A stretch of DNA of 7,100 nt from positions 1-7,100 of the forward strand of contig CALUCM010000035.1 of the NCBI GenBank assembly GCA_943914555.1, given 5' to 3'. Made by a program: the position numbers and the translations under genes. Numbering within the stretch: position 1 is the first letter of the stretch; every line of letters starts with the position of its first letter. The DNA comes from an uncultured Francisella sp. GTDB lineage: Bacteria; Pseudomonadota; Gammaproteobacteria; Burkholderiales; Neisseriaceae. A model generated the notes under the pieces. The model was not told the origin of the DNA. It did no database searches and saw nothing but the letters and a program-made list of their open reading frames with translations. Shown piece after piece: positions 1 to 5,993 of this stretch.

Positions 1-914
1 CGTTGTTCATCGACTTTCATAAAAGTTAAAGGCGCACACTCTTCCAGCGCTAAAGCTGTGGCGCCAGATAACATGCGCTGAGGATAGGCCAAACAGTAAG
101 ACAGAGAAAGACGCATATCAATTGACCCTAACTGAGCCAATAACGATTCATCAAGCAAGCAAACAAGACTATGCACTATACTTTGCGGATGAATCAATAC
201 TTCTATTTGATTGGCAGTAAGATCAAACAACCAACGCGCCTCAATAACTTCCAAAGCTTTATTCATCATTGTGGCGGAATCTATGGAAATTTTTGCTCCC
301 ATACTCCAGTTAGGGTGCGCTAAGGCTTCTTGTGGCGTCACCGCATGTAGTGTATCAAGTGGCCGTCGCAAAAAAGGACCTCCAGATGCCGTTAAAATAA
401 TTTTTTTAATCGATCGCTTATCATGAGGAAGAACTTGAAAAATAGCGTTATGTTCGCTATCCACAGGCAGCACTGTTGCTCCTCCCTCTTTTACTGCTTG
501 TAAAAAGAGTTCGCCTCCCATCACAATAGTTTCTTTATTGGCAAGTAAAATCTTTTTACCTGCTTTGGCAGCAGCAAAAGTAGGCACAGCACCCGCTATC
601 CCAACAATAGCAGAAATCACCGTATCCACTTCTGGCAAACTCGCAATTTCAATAAGTGCATGTTCTCCTGCATACACTTCAACGGTGCTGCTGTTACCCA
701 GTCGCTGACGTAACCATAAAGCATCTTCTTCACGCGTTACTACTGCATAACGAGGTTTAAAACAGCGGCATAGGGACAGTAATTTTTCTTTCTGACAATG
801 CGCACTAAGTGCCATAATATTGAACCGTTCTGGCTGCATTTTCATCACTGCCAAGGCACTTTCACCAATACTCCCAGTGGCACCCAATAAGCAAATATTC
901 TGTTTTGTTGTCAT
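1..914 (-). CDS. dxr: 1-deoxy-D-xylulose 5-phosphate reductoisomerase, 3' end cut by window edge
   Basis: Dxr (IspC) converts 1-deoxy-D-xylulose 5-phosphate with NADPH to 2-C-methyl-D-erythritol 4-phosphate, the committed step of the cytoplasmic MEP isoprenoid pathway. I translated 304 residues from the ATG at 914; by alignment from memory with E. coli (398 aa) about 85 C-terminal residues lie outside the window. Visible landmarks are the NADPH-binding GATGSIG (11-17), LLANKETIV (123-131), the metal site VDSEHN (D152, E154), TASGGPF (175-181), HPNWSMG (200-206, H200 and W203), DSATMMNKALE (S213, N218, K219, metal ligand E222) and IHPQSIVHS (241-249, H248). The loop after SEHNAIFQ is about 11 residues shorter than in E. 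coli, as in many bacteria. The usual PDMR-x-PI segment reads IDMRLSL. The ATG lies 1 bp after the cdsA stop with no clear Shine-Dalgarno, so it is probably translationally coupled. Identity is very secure. Confidence 0.97.
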   Translation of the reverse strand, partial: MTTKQNICLLGATGSIGESALAVMKMQPERFNIMALSAHCQKEKLLSLCRCFKPRYAVVTREEDALWLRQRLGNSSTVEVYAGEHALIEIASLPEVDTVISAIVGIAGAVPTFAAAKAGKKILLANKETIVMGGELFLQAVKEGGATVLPVDSEHNAIFQVLPHDKRSIKKIILTASGGPFLRRPLDTLHAVTPQEALAHPNWSMGAKISIDSATMMNKALEVIEARWLFDLTANQIEVLIHPQSIVHSLVCLLDESLLAQLGSIDMRLSLSYCLAYPQRMLSGATALALEECAPLTFMKVDEQ

Positions 915-915
915 A

Positions 916-1824
916 TCATGTAGTAAACAGCAGTAGTAGATTAATCACAGGATACATGCTCAACACTGCAACCCAGGAATCAATACGATCGTAAATGCCA
1001 CCATGACCAGGTAAAATACGGCCACTGTCTTTGATACCAACACAGCGCTTGAGCCAACTTTCCCATAAATCTCCCACAATACTCATTACCGTTAAAACTA
1101 TGGAAAAAATTACCCAACACAAAAAAGTTTTCCAGTGAATGTTATCATGTAGCACCCTTGAAACACTCCACTCACTACCTAAAAGCGGACCACGAAATAA
1201 AAAATAATATAAAGCAGAATAAGCCATCACCAATATAAGAGCACCCACCGCTCCCTCAATACTTTTGCCAGGGCTAATCACTGGAGCTAATTTATGTTTG
1301 CCAAAAGCTTTGCCAACAAAATAAGCCACAATATCAGCCCAAAACACAAGTAATAATAAATAGAGAATAATCCAATCCAAACGCCATAAATCCTGCCAAA
1401 AAAAACTTCTTTTCAACCAAAATAAATGTGCAAAATAAACAGCAAAAGGTACTACCATTGCTTGCCCAACTAACACACTCAGCAAAGGATATTTGATTAT
1501 TCTTATTTTATGTTTAAGTAAAAAGGGGACACAAACAGTCCAAAGACCCAAAGACAAGATGGACAACCCCCATAACCAAGCTGTTTTTAGATGACCATCA
1601 GCTTTAAAACCATTTTGGATCACGCCCCAAGCTAAAATAAGGGTTGCAAAAATATATAACCAGGAATGAAATGAGGATAACTGGCTCATTTGTGCATATT
1701 CACGCTGTACAAGCACGACAATAACACCAGTAAATATTAACCAAGTCCGATAATCACCAACGAAGGCTACTGCTAGTGTGAAAAATAATAATAGCAGCGC
1801 CGTGATCACCCTATGTCTTAACAT
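916..1824 (-). CDS. cdsA: Phosphatidate cytidylyltransferase (CDP-diacylglycerol synthase)
   Basis: CdsA is an integral inner-membrane enzyme that makes CDP-diacylglycerol from CTP and phosphatidic acid, the branch point for all phospholipids. The 302-residue product is close to the family length (about 285 in E. coli). It is rich in hydrophobic stretches; I count roughly eight or nine candidate membrane segments, e.g. 7-24, 28-42, 53-70, 83-103, 113-135, 150-170, 190-210, 232-250 and 283-301. The C-terminal family signature is complete: SWLKR (256-260), KDSGRILPGHGG (265-276) and DRID (279-282), with the upstream GDLWES (251-256). The ADIVAYFVGK segment (163-172) and SPGKSIEG (184-191; usually SPxKTWEG) also match. 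The ATG at 1824 is 4 bp past the uppS stop; the GAGAAAG serving as its ribosome site lies inside the last uppS codons. The gene sits between uppS and dxr, so all three are probably cotranscribed. Confidence 0.96.
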   Translation of the reverse strand: MLRHRVITALLLLFFTLAVAFVGDYRTWLIFTGVIVVLVQREYAQMSQLSSFHSWLYIFATLILAWGVIQNGFKADGHLKTAWLWGLSILSLGLWTVCVPFLLKHKIRIIKYPLLSVLVGQAMVVPFAVYFAHLFWLKRSFFWQDLWRLDWIILYLLLLVFWADIVAYFVGKAFGKHKLAPVISPGKSIEGAVGALILVMAYSALYYFLFRGPLLGSEWSVSRVLHDNIHWKTFLCWVIFSIVLTVMSIVGDLWESWLKRCVGIKDSGRILPGHGGIYDRIDSWVAVLSMYPVINLLLLFTT

Positions 1825-1828
1825 ACTT

Positions 1829-2569
1829 TTAATCTTTCTCAGTATCTAGATGTCCAGACAAACCACCAAAACGGCGTTCCCTTTGTCGATAAGAATCCAA
1901 AGCCAGCAACAGTTGCGTTTTATCAAAATCTGGCCACAAAATATCTGTGAAATAAAATTCGGTATAAGCCATTTGCCATAACAAAAAATTACTAAGTCTT
2001 AGTTCACCACCGGTACGGATAAATAATTCAGGCTCTGGCAAATCACTAAGGGCCAAATAAGGAGAAATATTCTCCTCTGTTAATTCCTTTTGCCCTGTTT
2101 TAATAAGTTGATTAGCAGCATTAATCATATCCCAGCGACCACCGTAATCAACAGCAATCGTTAGAATCAAACCAGTATTTTCTATAGTCAAGCGTTGTCC
2201 CGCATCAATTTTTGTTAACACCTCCTTACTCAGGCGATCTGAGCGACCAATGCAGCGAAATTGGATATTATTGTCGCGTAGCTGATCTACTTTTTTATCA
2301 AGAGAGCTAGCAAACAATTTCATCAAGAAATCCACTTCGTAAGCGGGACGCTGCCAGTTCTCAGTAGAGAAAGCAAATGCAGTCAAATATCTAATACCAC
2401 TTTCTATACAGTGCCCAACTAACCTCTCCAGAGCTTTTAATCCCTGACGATGCCCAACAAAACGAGGTTTACCCTGCTTTGCTGCCCATCGACCATTCCC
2501 ATCCATGATAATGGCAATATGTGCGGGCAAATTGCCTGATAATTTATGAGAAGTCCTAGGATCAATCAT
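1829..2569 (-). CDS. uppS: Undecaprenyl diphosphate synthase (cis-prenyltransferase)
   Basis: UppS (IspU) extends farnesyl diphosphate with eight isopentenyl units in cis to give the C55 carrier lipid used for peptidoglycan and surface polysaccharides; the enzyme is soluble or peripherally membrane-bound. The 246-residue length is typical (E. coli 253). Conserved parts are HIAIIMDGNGRWA (17-29) with catalytic Mg-binding D23, H40, FSTENW (67-72) with R74, YGGRWD (142-147), and the C-terminal signature IRTGGELRLSNF (184-195; R185, E189, R191, S193) followed by AYTEFYF with E204, a second Mg ligand. One small departure is D141 where most homologues have Asn before YGG. The start ATG at 2569 gives the normal N-terminus, but the preceding bases contain no good Shine-Dalgarno. 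It lies 24 bp after frr and 4 bp before cdsA. In E. coli dxr sits between frr and uppS; here frr and uppS are adjacent, as in Pseudomonas and Bacillus. Confidence 0.97.
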   Translation of the reverse strand: MIDPRTSHKLSGNLPAHIAIIMDGNGRWAAKQGKPRFVGHRQGLKALERLVGHCIESGIRYLTAFAFSTENWQRPAYEVDFLMKLFASSLDKKVDQLRDNNIQFRCIGRSDRLSKEVLTKIDAGQRLTIENTGLILTIAVDYGGRWDMINAANQLIKTGQKELTEENISPYLALSDLPEPELFIRTGGELRLSNFLLWQMAYTEFYFTDILWPDFDKTQLLLALDSYRQRERRFGGLSGHLDTEKD

Positions 2570-2593
2570 GAAAGAACTTGATATTACAGCAAC

Positions 2594-3151
2594 TTAAATC
2601 TCTAAGAGATCTTTTTCTTTATCAGCAATAATAGCATCAATCTGACTAATATGACGATCAGTAATCTTTTGAATACTTTCTTCCAATTGATGCGCATCAT
2701 CTTCACTTAATTCTTTGTCTTTTAATTTCTTTTTAATATCTTGATTGGCATCTCGACGAATATTACGTACCGCCACTTTAGCTTCTTCAGCTTCTGATTT
2801 AACAATTTTTGTCATATTTTTGCGAGTTTCTTCAGTTAACATAGGCATGGGCACCCGAATAGATTCGCCAGAAGAAGCAGGATTAAGGCCTAACTGCGCA
2901 TCTCTAATAGCTTTTTCTACTGTTGAAATCATATTTTTTTCATAGGGTTTCACAACCAGCGTACGGGCATCTAAAAGATTAACACTGGCTACCTGATTAA
3001 CTGGCACACTACTACCATAATATTCCACTTCAACTTGATCTAAAAAACCCGTATGGGCACGCCCTGTTCTCACCTTAGTAAGGTTCTCTTTTAACACGTT
3101 GATGGATTTATTCATTTTCTCTTCAACGATTTTTTCTATCTCCTGCAACAT
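2594..3151 (-). CDS. frr: Ribosome recycling factor
   Basis: RRF works with EF-G to split the 70S post-termination complex and free ribosomes and mRNA. Starting at the ATG at 3151 gives 185 residues, exactly the E. coli length, and it is preceded by a purine-rich GAGAG 7 nt upstream; an in-frame GTG at 3175 would add eight residues and is rejected. The three-helix domain I is residues 1-30 plus about 105-185 and the beta-rich domain II is between. Conserved landmarks are KVRTGRA (26-32), VEYYG (42-46), ARTL (62-65), KAIRDAQLGLNP (80-91), IRVPMPMLTEE (98-108) and VAVRNIRRDAN (126-136), where R132 matches the essential Arg132 of E. coli RRF. It follows pyrH after 63 bp containing a probable promoter and precedes uppS by 24 bp. 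Confidence 0.97.
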   Translation of the reverse strand: MLQEIEKIVEEKMNKSINVLKENLTKVRTGRAHTGFLDQVEVEYYGSSVPVNQVASVNLLDARTLVVKPYEKNMISTVEKAIRDAQLGLNPASSGESIRVPMPMLTEETRKNMTKIVKSEAEEAKVAVRNIRRDANQDIKKKLKDKELSEDDAHQLEESIQKITDRHISQIDAIIADKEKDLLEI

Positions 3152-3158
3152 CTTATTT

Positions 3159-3163
3159 CTCTC
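3159..3163 (-). promoter_or_regulatory. Ribosome binding site that fixes the frr start
   Basis: On the minus strand GAGAG lies 7 nt before the ATG at 3151. It falls inside the longer reading frame that begins at GTG 3175, so it favours the ATG, which also gives the standard 185-residue protein. Confidence 0.6.
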
Positions 3164-3185
3164 TTTGATAAACACGTTTTATTTA

Positions 3186-3213
3186 TAGCATTATAACAAA
3201 AAAGCAAATGCTA
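3186..3213. repeat. Inverted repeat around the frr promoter
   Basis: Perfect 7-bp arms TAGCATT (3186-3192) and AATGCTA (3207-3213) are separated by 14 bp that contain the T-rich run and most of the extended -10 element. It starts immediately after the pyrH stop codon. As DNA it could be an operator; in read-through RNA it could fold into a 7-bp hairpin. It lacks the GC-rich stem and trailing U-run of a standard terminator. Confidence 0.5.
3190..3198 (-). promoter_or_regulatory. Probable extended -10 promoter for frr-uppS-cdsA-dxr
   Basis: In the pyrH-frr spacer the minus strand reads TGTTATAAT, a perfect extended -10 (TG-n-TATAAT). No convincing -35 is present at 17 bp (CTAAGT), which extended -10 promoters tolerate. 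Transcription would begin near 3183, giving a leader of about 32 nt to the frr ATG. A separate frr promoter is known in E. coli, so the position is plausible. The element lies within an inverted repeat (3186-3213). Confidence 0.55.
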
Positions 3214-3214
3214 C

Positions 3215-3934
3215 TTAGTTGTGGACCAAGGTCCCCACTTTTTGATGACCTAATATAATATTTTTTAATGCCCCTGGCTCTGTTAACCGATAAACGATTA
3301 TTTCCATTTTTCGTTCACGGCACAAAGTAAAGGCAGTGGCATCCATCACTTGTAATCGTTTGCTGATCACCTCATCAAAGCTAATATGATCATATTTCAT
3401 TGCATCCTTATATTTCTGCGGATCTCGGTCATAAATGCCATCAACCTGTGTAGCTTTAATAAGAACATCACATTTCATTTCTGCTGCACGCAAGGCAGCT
3501 GCTGTATCAGTGGTAAAAAAAGGATTACCAGTACCACCAGCAAAAATAACCACCTTTCCTTCTTCAAGATATTGAAGCGCCTTAGGACGCGCATAAGCCT
3601 CTACCACCTGTTGCAAATTCAATGCAGACTGAATGCGTGCAGGAACTTGGCCTGCAGATAAGGATTCATTTAACGCCAAAGCATTCATGATAGTGGCTAA
3701 CATTCCCATATAGTCTGCTGTAGAACGCTCAATACCTCCGCCAGCAATTGATACCCCACGAAAAATATTGCCTCCCCCTACTACCAAAGCAATTTCTACT
3801 CCCAAAGCAACAACTTGTTTGATTTCCTGTACGATATTGGCGACCGCTTCTTGATTAATACCAAAAGCATCTTGACCCATTAAGGCCTCTCCGGATAACT
3901 TTAATAAAACCCGTCGATAATGCAGTTGTGTCAT
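3215..3934 (-). CDS. pyrH: UMP kinase
   Basis: PyrH phosphorylates UMP to UDP with ATP; the bacterial enzyme is a hexameric amino acid kinase family protein, typically activated by GTP and inhibited by UTP. From the ATG at 3934 it encodes 239 residues (E. coli 241). Landmarks are LLKLSGEAL (10-18, catalytic K12), VVGGGNIFRG (51-60), DYMGMLATIMN (74-84), FAGGTGNPFFTTD (131-143), LIKATQVDGIYDRDP (158-172) and the C-terminal VMDATAFTL (196-204). An in-frame GTG at 3979 would add 15 residues (MFFFAFKHLKIERSD), but that codon lies inside the terminator hairpin, the extension resembles no PyrH N-terminus, and AGAAAG sits 7 nt before the ATG at 3934. The gene follows tsf after 85 bp containing a terminator-like hairpin, so it is probably expressed at a lower level than rpsB-tsf. 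Confidence 0.97.
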   Translation of the reverse strand: MTQLHYRRVLLKLSGEALMGQDAFGINQEAVANIVQEIKQVVALGVEIALVVGGGNIFRGVSIAGGGIERSTADYMGMLATIMNALALNESLSAGQVPARIQSALNLQQVVEAYARPKALQYLEEGKVVIFAGGTGNPFFTTDTAAALRAAEMKCDVLIKATQVDGIYDRDPQKYKDAMKYDHISFDEVISKRLQVMDATAFTLCRERKMEIIVYRLTEPGALKNIILGHQKVGTLVHN

Positions 3935-3967
3935 ATCTGATCTTTCTATCTTTAGATGTTTAAAGGC

Positions 3968-4005
3968 AAAAAAAAACACCCTAGTTCTTCAACCAGAGTG
4001 TTTTT
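3968..4005 (-). terminator. Rho-independent terminator or attenuator between tsf and pyrH
   Basis: The minus-strand RNA can form a continuous 15-bp stem (arms 3991-4005 and 3972-3986, with two G-U wobbles) capped by the tetraloop GAAG (3987-3990), followed by a run of nine U (3976-3968, partly used in the stem base). It starts 14 nt after the tsf stop. This is the strongest hairpin I see in the window. Only 33 bp separate it from the pyrH ATG, leaving no room for a full downstream promoter, so it probably acts as a partial terminator. The A-run on the other side makes it potentially bidirectional. E. coli has a similar tsf-pyrH break in expression. Confidence 0.8.
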
Positions 4006-4019
4006 AAAGAAAAACATAT

Positions 4020-4892
4020 TTAAACTTTGGCAGCAGCAGCTACTTCAGCTGCGTAGTCAACCGTCTTCTTCTCAATCCCTTCACCCACATGCAAATCTAT
4101 AAAGTCGAAAATCTGTGTTTTATTTTCTTGCAAATACGCTTGCACAGTTTGATCAGGATTCTTAACAAATGCTTGGCCTAGTAAAGTGATTTCTGCCAAA
4201 AACTTCTTTACTTTACCATCCACCATCTTGGCAACAATAGCAGCAGGTTTACCCGATTGCGCTGCTTGCTCTTCATAAATGTGACGCTCTTTCTCAATCA
4301 CTTTAGGATCAACTTGGTCGCTGGAAATATTTTGTGGTCGGGCAGAAGCAATATGCATAGCCACACTTCTAGCTACCTCTTGATCTCCCTCATAAGCGAC
4401 CATCACTCCGATACGAGTTCCGTGTAGATAAACGGTCAAAGGATGCTCACCTTCAACACGCTTAAACCGACGAATACTGATATTCTCTCCCAACTTAGCA
4501 ATCAGCGCCTTGCGATCTTCTTCAATGGTTTTACCAGTTGTCGCTATCTGATTATTCAAAGAATCAATATCTCGCGGATTATTTTTTGCAACAACGGCTG
4601 CCACTTCATTAGCAAAATGCTTAAAACTTTCGTCTTTTGCCACAAAATCTGTTTCACAGTTGACTTCAACTAAAGCACCAATATTACCTTCAATATAAGC
4701 AGCAATCATTCCTTCTGCTGCCACACGAGAAGCTAATTTACCAGCCTTGGCACCAGAATTAATACGCAAAACCTCTTCTGCTTTTTCCATATTACCATCT
4801 GCTTGTACAAGTGCTTTTTTACACTCCATCATACCTAACCCAGTAGCAGCCCTTAAATCTGCTACCATTTTTGCTGTGATCTTCTCTGACAT
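4020..4892 (-). CDS. tsf: Translation elongation factor Ts
   Basis: EF-Ts is the guanine nucleotide exchange factor for EF-Tu: it releases GDP so that EF-Tu can reload GTP. The 290 residues compare with 283 in E. coli. The N-terminal UBA-like domain (about 1-55) has VADLRAATGLGMMECKKAL (10-28). The core signature VNCETDFVAKD (77-87) holds the D82-F83 pair that inserts near the EF-Tu Mg site. Later conserved segments are GENISIRR (135-142), LHGTRIGV (156-163), AMHIASARP (178-186), QSGKP (212-216) and the C-terminal VGEGIEKK (269-276) with AAEVAAAAK. The ATG at 4892 is 22 bp after the rpsB stop; purine-rich GAAGAAG precedes it closely, with a better GAGGAG somewhat further up. It is cotranscribed with rpsB, as in nearly all bacteria, and followed by a terminator-like hairpin. 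Confidence 0.98.
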   Translation of the reverse strand: MSEKITAKMVADLRAATGLGMMECKKALVQADGNMEKAEEVLRINSGAKAGKLASRVAAEGMIAAYIEGNIGALVEVNCETDFVAKDESFKHFANEVAAVVAKNNPRDIDSLNNQIATTGKTIEEDRKALIAKLGENISIRRFKRVEGEHPLTVYLHGTRIGVMVAYEGDQEVARSVAMHIASARPQNISSDQVDPKVIEKERHIYEEQAAQSGKPAAIVAKMVDGKVKKFLAEITLLGQAFVKNPDQTVQAYLQENKTQIFDFIDLHVGEGIEKKTVDYAAEVAAAAKV

Positions 4893-4914
4893 ATAACTTC
4901 TTCTATCTCCTCAA

Positions 4915-5772
4915 TTATTCTGCGCTATTTATCGCTTGAACTTCAGACTGAACCTCTGCTTCTTTTGCAACTTTTTCTTGAGTAGAAACATTTTCTACTG
5001 ATTTTCCACCCAATTGTGCTCTTTTACTTGAATCCTTGGTAGCAAAATCAACAGGTTCGTGTCTTATTTCTTCAACCACTTGCTGCACTCCCTGTGCTTT
5101 ACCTTCTAAAATCGCATCAGCAATAGCCCGCGCATAAAGACGAATCGCCTTGGTAGAGTCATCGTTACCAGGAATCACATAATCAATCCCCTCTGGGCTA
5201 TTGTTAGTATCTATCACTGCAATAACCGGAATGCCTAACTTATTTGCTTCCACAATAGTACTGTGCTGATATCCGGTATCAATCACAAATATTGCATCGG
5301 GTAAACCTTTCATTTCCCTAATTCCACCCAATGAACGTTCCAATTTGGCAATATCACGCTTTAGCGCAAGCAAACCTTTCTTAGTATAAAAGCCTTCAGC
5401 TGCATTTTTAAGCTGATCTTCTTTATCACCCAAGCGCTTGATTGACTGCTTAACCGTCTTGTAGTTGGTGAGCATCCCGCCTAGCCATCGATGATCCACA
5501 TAAGGTGCACCGGCGCGAATAGCCTCTTCCTTAATAATATCCCGGGCTTGTTTTTTAGTTCCAACAAATAAAATTGTTCCACGGTTAGATGCTAGACGGC
5601 GAACGTAATCTTGCGCGCTTTGTAGCATCGGTAAGGTTTTCTCTAAATTGATAATATGGATTTTATTGCGAGCGCCAAAAATATATTCGGCCATTTGCGG
5701 ATTCCAAAAACGAGTTTGATGCCCAAAATGCACCCCCGCTTCCAGCATCATGCGCATAGTAATATTTGACAT
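4915..5772 (-). CDS. rpsB: 30S ribosomal protein S2
   Basis: S2 binds late in 30S assembly between head and body and is needed to recruit S1. The start ATG at 5772 has a good AAGGAA upstream. The N-terminal S2 signature is clear: MLEAGVHFGHQTRFWNP (9-25) and IFGARNKIHIINLEKT (31-46), then ILFVGTKKQA (67-76), HRWLGGMLTN (94-103) and the second signature PDAIFVIDTGYQHSTIVEA (158-176) followed by IPVIAVIDTN (181-190) and IDYVIPGNDDS (196-206). At 285 residues it is about 44 longer than E. coli S2 (241); the excess is a charged, low-hydrophobicity C-terminal tail from about residue 240, rich in Lys, Glu, Ser and Val. Such variable tails occur in the family. It is the first gene of the cluster, with its own promoter and a structured leader that probably mediates autoregulation. 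Confidence 0.98.
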   Translation of the reverse strand: MSNITMRMMLEAGVHFGHQTRFWNPQMAEYIFGARNKIHIINLEKTLPMLQSAQDYVRRLASNRGTILFVGTKKQARDIIKEEAIRAGAPYVDHRWLGGMLTNYKTVKQSIKRLGDKEDQLKNAAEGFYTKKGLLALKRDIAKLERSLGGIREMKGLPDAIFVIDTGYQHSTIVEANKLGIPVIAVIDTNNSPEGIDYVIPGNDDSTKAIRLYARAIADAILEGKAQGVQQVVEEIRHEPVDFATKDSSKRAQLGGKSVENVSTQEKVAKEAEVQSEVQAINSAE

Positions 5773-5890
5773 ACTGTTCCTTCATTAAAGGGTTGTTACC
5801 TACACACTCATCCTATGAACTTAACTTAAAAAGCACCCTTTATGATGAGCATGCGCGACTAAATTTAGTTAGCAAATTAAAAGCCAAACC
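5773..5890 (-). promoter_or_regulatory. Structured 5' leader of rpsB, candidate S2 autoregulation element
   Basis: If the promoter at 5897-5925 is right, rpsB mRNA has a leader of about 118 nt. It contains two complementary pairs that cross each other: helix A joins GCUCAUC (5850-5844) with GAUGAGU (5812-5806), one G-U pair; helix B joins UAAAGGGU (5842-5835) with ACCCUUUA (5793-5786), 8 bp. Together they would make an H-type pseudoknot ending 3 nt before the Shine-Dalgarno. GAUGAG could instead pair with the nearby GUUCAU (5820-5815). A perfect 12-bp palindrome ACTAAATTTAGT lies at 5858-5869. In E. coli the rpsB leader (first reported as the small RNA t44) mediates repression by S2; position matches, homology is inferred only. 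Confidence 0.5.
5777..5782 (-). promoter_or_regulatory. rpsB Shine-Dalgarno
   Basis: AAGGAA on the minus strand ends 4 nt before the rpsB ATG. It lies directly downstream of the 3' arm of the potential leader helix (5786-5793), so folding of the leader could affect access to it. Confidence 0.7.
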
Positions 5891-5939
5891 TAGATGATTG
5901 TATCCTATCTGAGATCTCACTTCAATATGGACATCTAGG
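5889..5939. repeat. Nested palindromes centred on the rpsB promoter
   Basis: Perfect 8-bp inverted arms CCTAGATG (5889-5896) and CATCTAGG (5932-5939) lie on either side of the -10/-35 pair. The perfect palindrome TGAGATCTCA (5910-5919) sits in the promoter spacer, and both have nearly the same centre (5914 and 5914.5). The layout suggests symmetric protein binding sites or a cruciform; chance cannot be excluded. Confidence 0.5.
5897..5925 (-). promoter_or_regulatory. Probable sigma70 promoter of rpsB-tsf
   Basis: Minus strand -35 TTGAAG (5925-5920, 4 of 6 consensus) and -10 TACAAT (5902-5897, 5 of 6) are spaced by the ideal 17 bp. Start of transcription would be near 5890. The spacer holds a perfect 10-bp palindrome and the whole promoter is bracketed by 8-bp inverted repeats. 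A TATAAT further upstream (5948-5943) lacks a -35. Confidence 0.6.
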
Positions 5940-5957
5940 AAGATTATAGATGAAATT

Positions 5958-5966
5958 TGTTATACT
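5958..5966 (+). promoter_or_regulatory. Probable extended -10 promoter of panC
   Basis: Plus strand TGTTATACT matches the extended -10 form TG-n-TATAAT with one mismatch. There is no good -35 at 17 bp (GGAAGA). Transcription would start near 5973, giving a leader of about 21 nt. It shares the TGTTAT core with the putative frr promoter and lies 32 bp behind the rpsB -35, so the two promoters are back to back. Confidence 0.45.
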
Positions 5967-5993
5967 TAGAGCTTTAAGAAATCTTGCAAACAG

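Noticed and set aside
211..426. 71-residue plus-strand reading frame
   Set aside because: It lies opposite dxr, which has full family motifs through this stretch; composition and position indicate an antisense shadow.
3152..3175. GTG start giving an eight-residue N-terminal extension of frr
   Set aside because: It would include the Shine-Dalgarno itself and exceed the standard 185-residue length.
3386..3661. 91-residue plus-strand reading frame
   Set aside because: Antisense to pyrH, Cys- and Ile-rich with no recognisable domain; the pyrH motifs on the other strand explain the sequence.
3935..3979. GTG start giving a 15-residue extension of pyrH
   Set aside because: The GTG is inside the terminator stem and the extension is unlike PyrH N-termini; an SD-preceded ATG lies at 3934.
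4443..4673. 76-residue plus-strand reading frame
   Set aside because: Antisense to the conserved core of tsf; no family resemblance.
5943..5948. Perfect TATAAT on the minus strand upstream of rpsB
   Set aside because: No -35 at 16-18 bp and no TG extension; the 5897-5925 pair is better. It could still be a secondary start.
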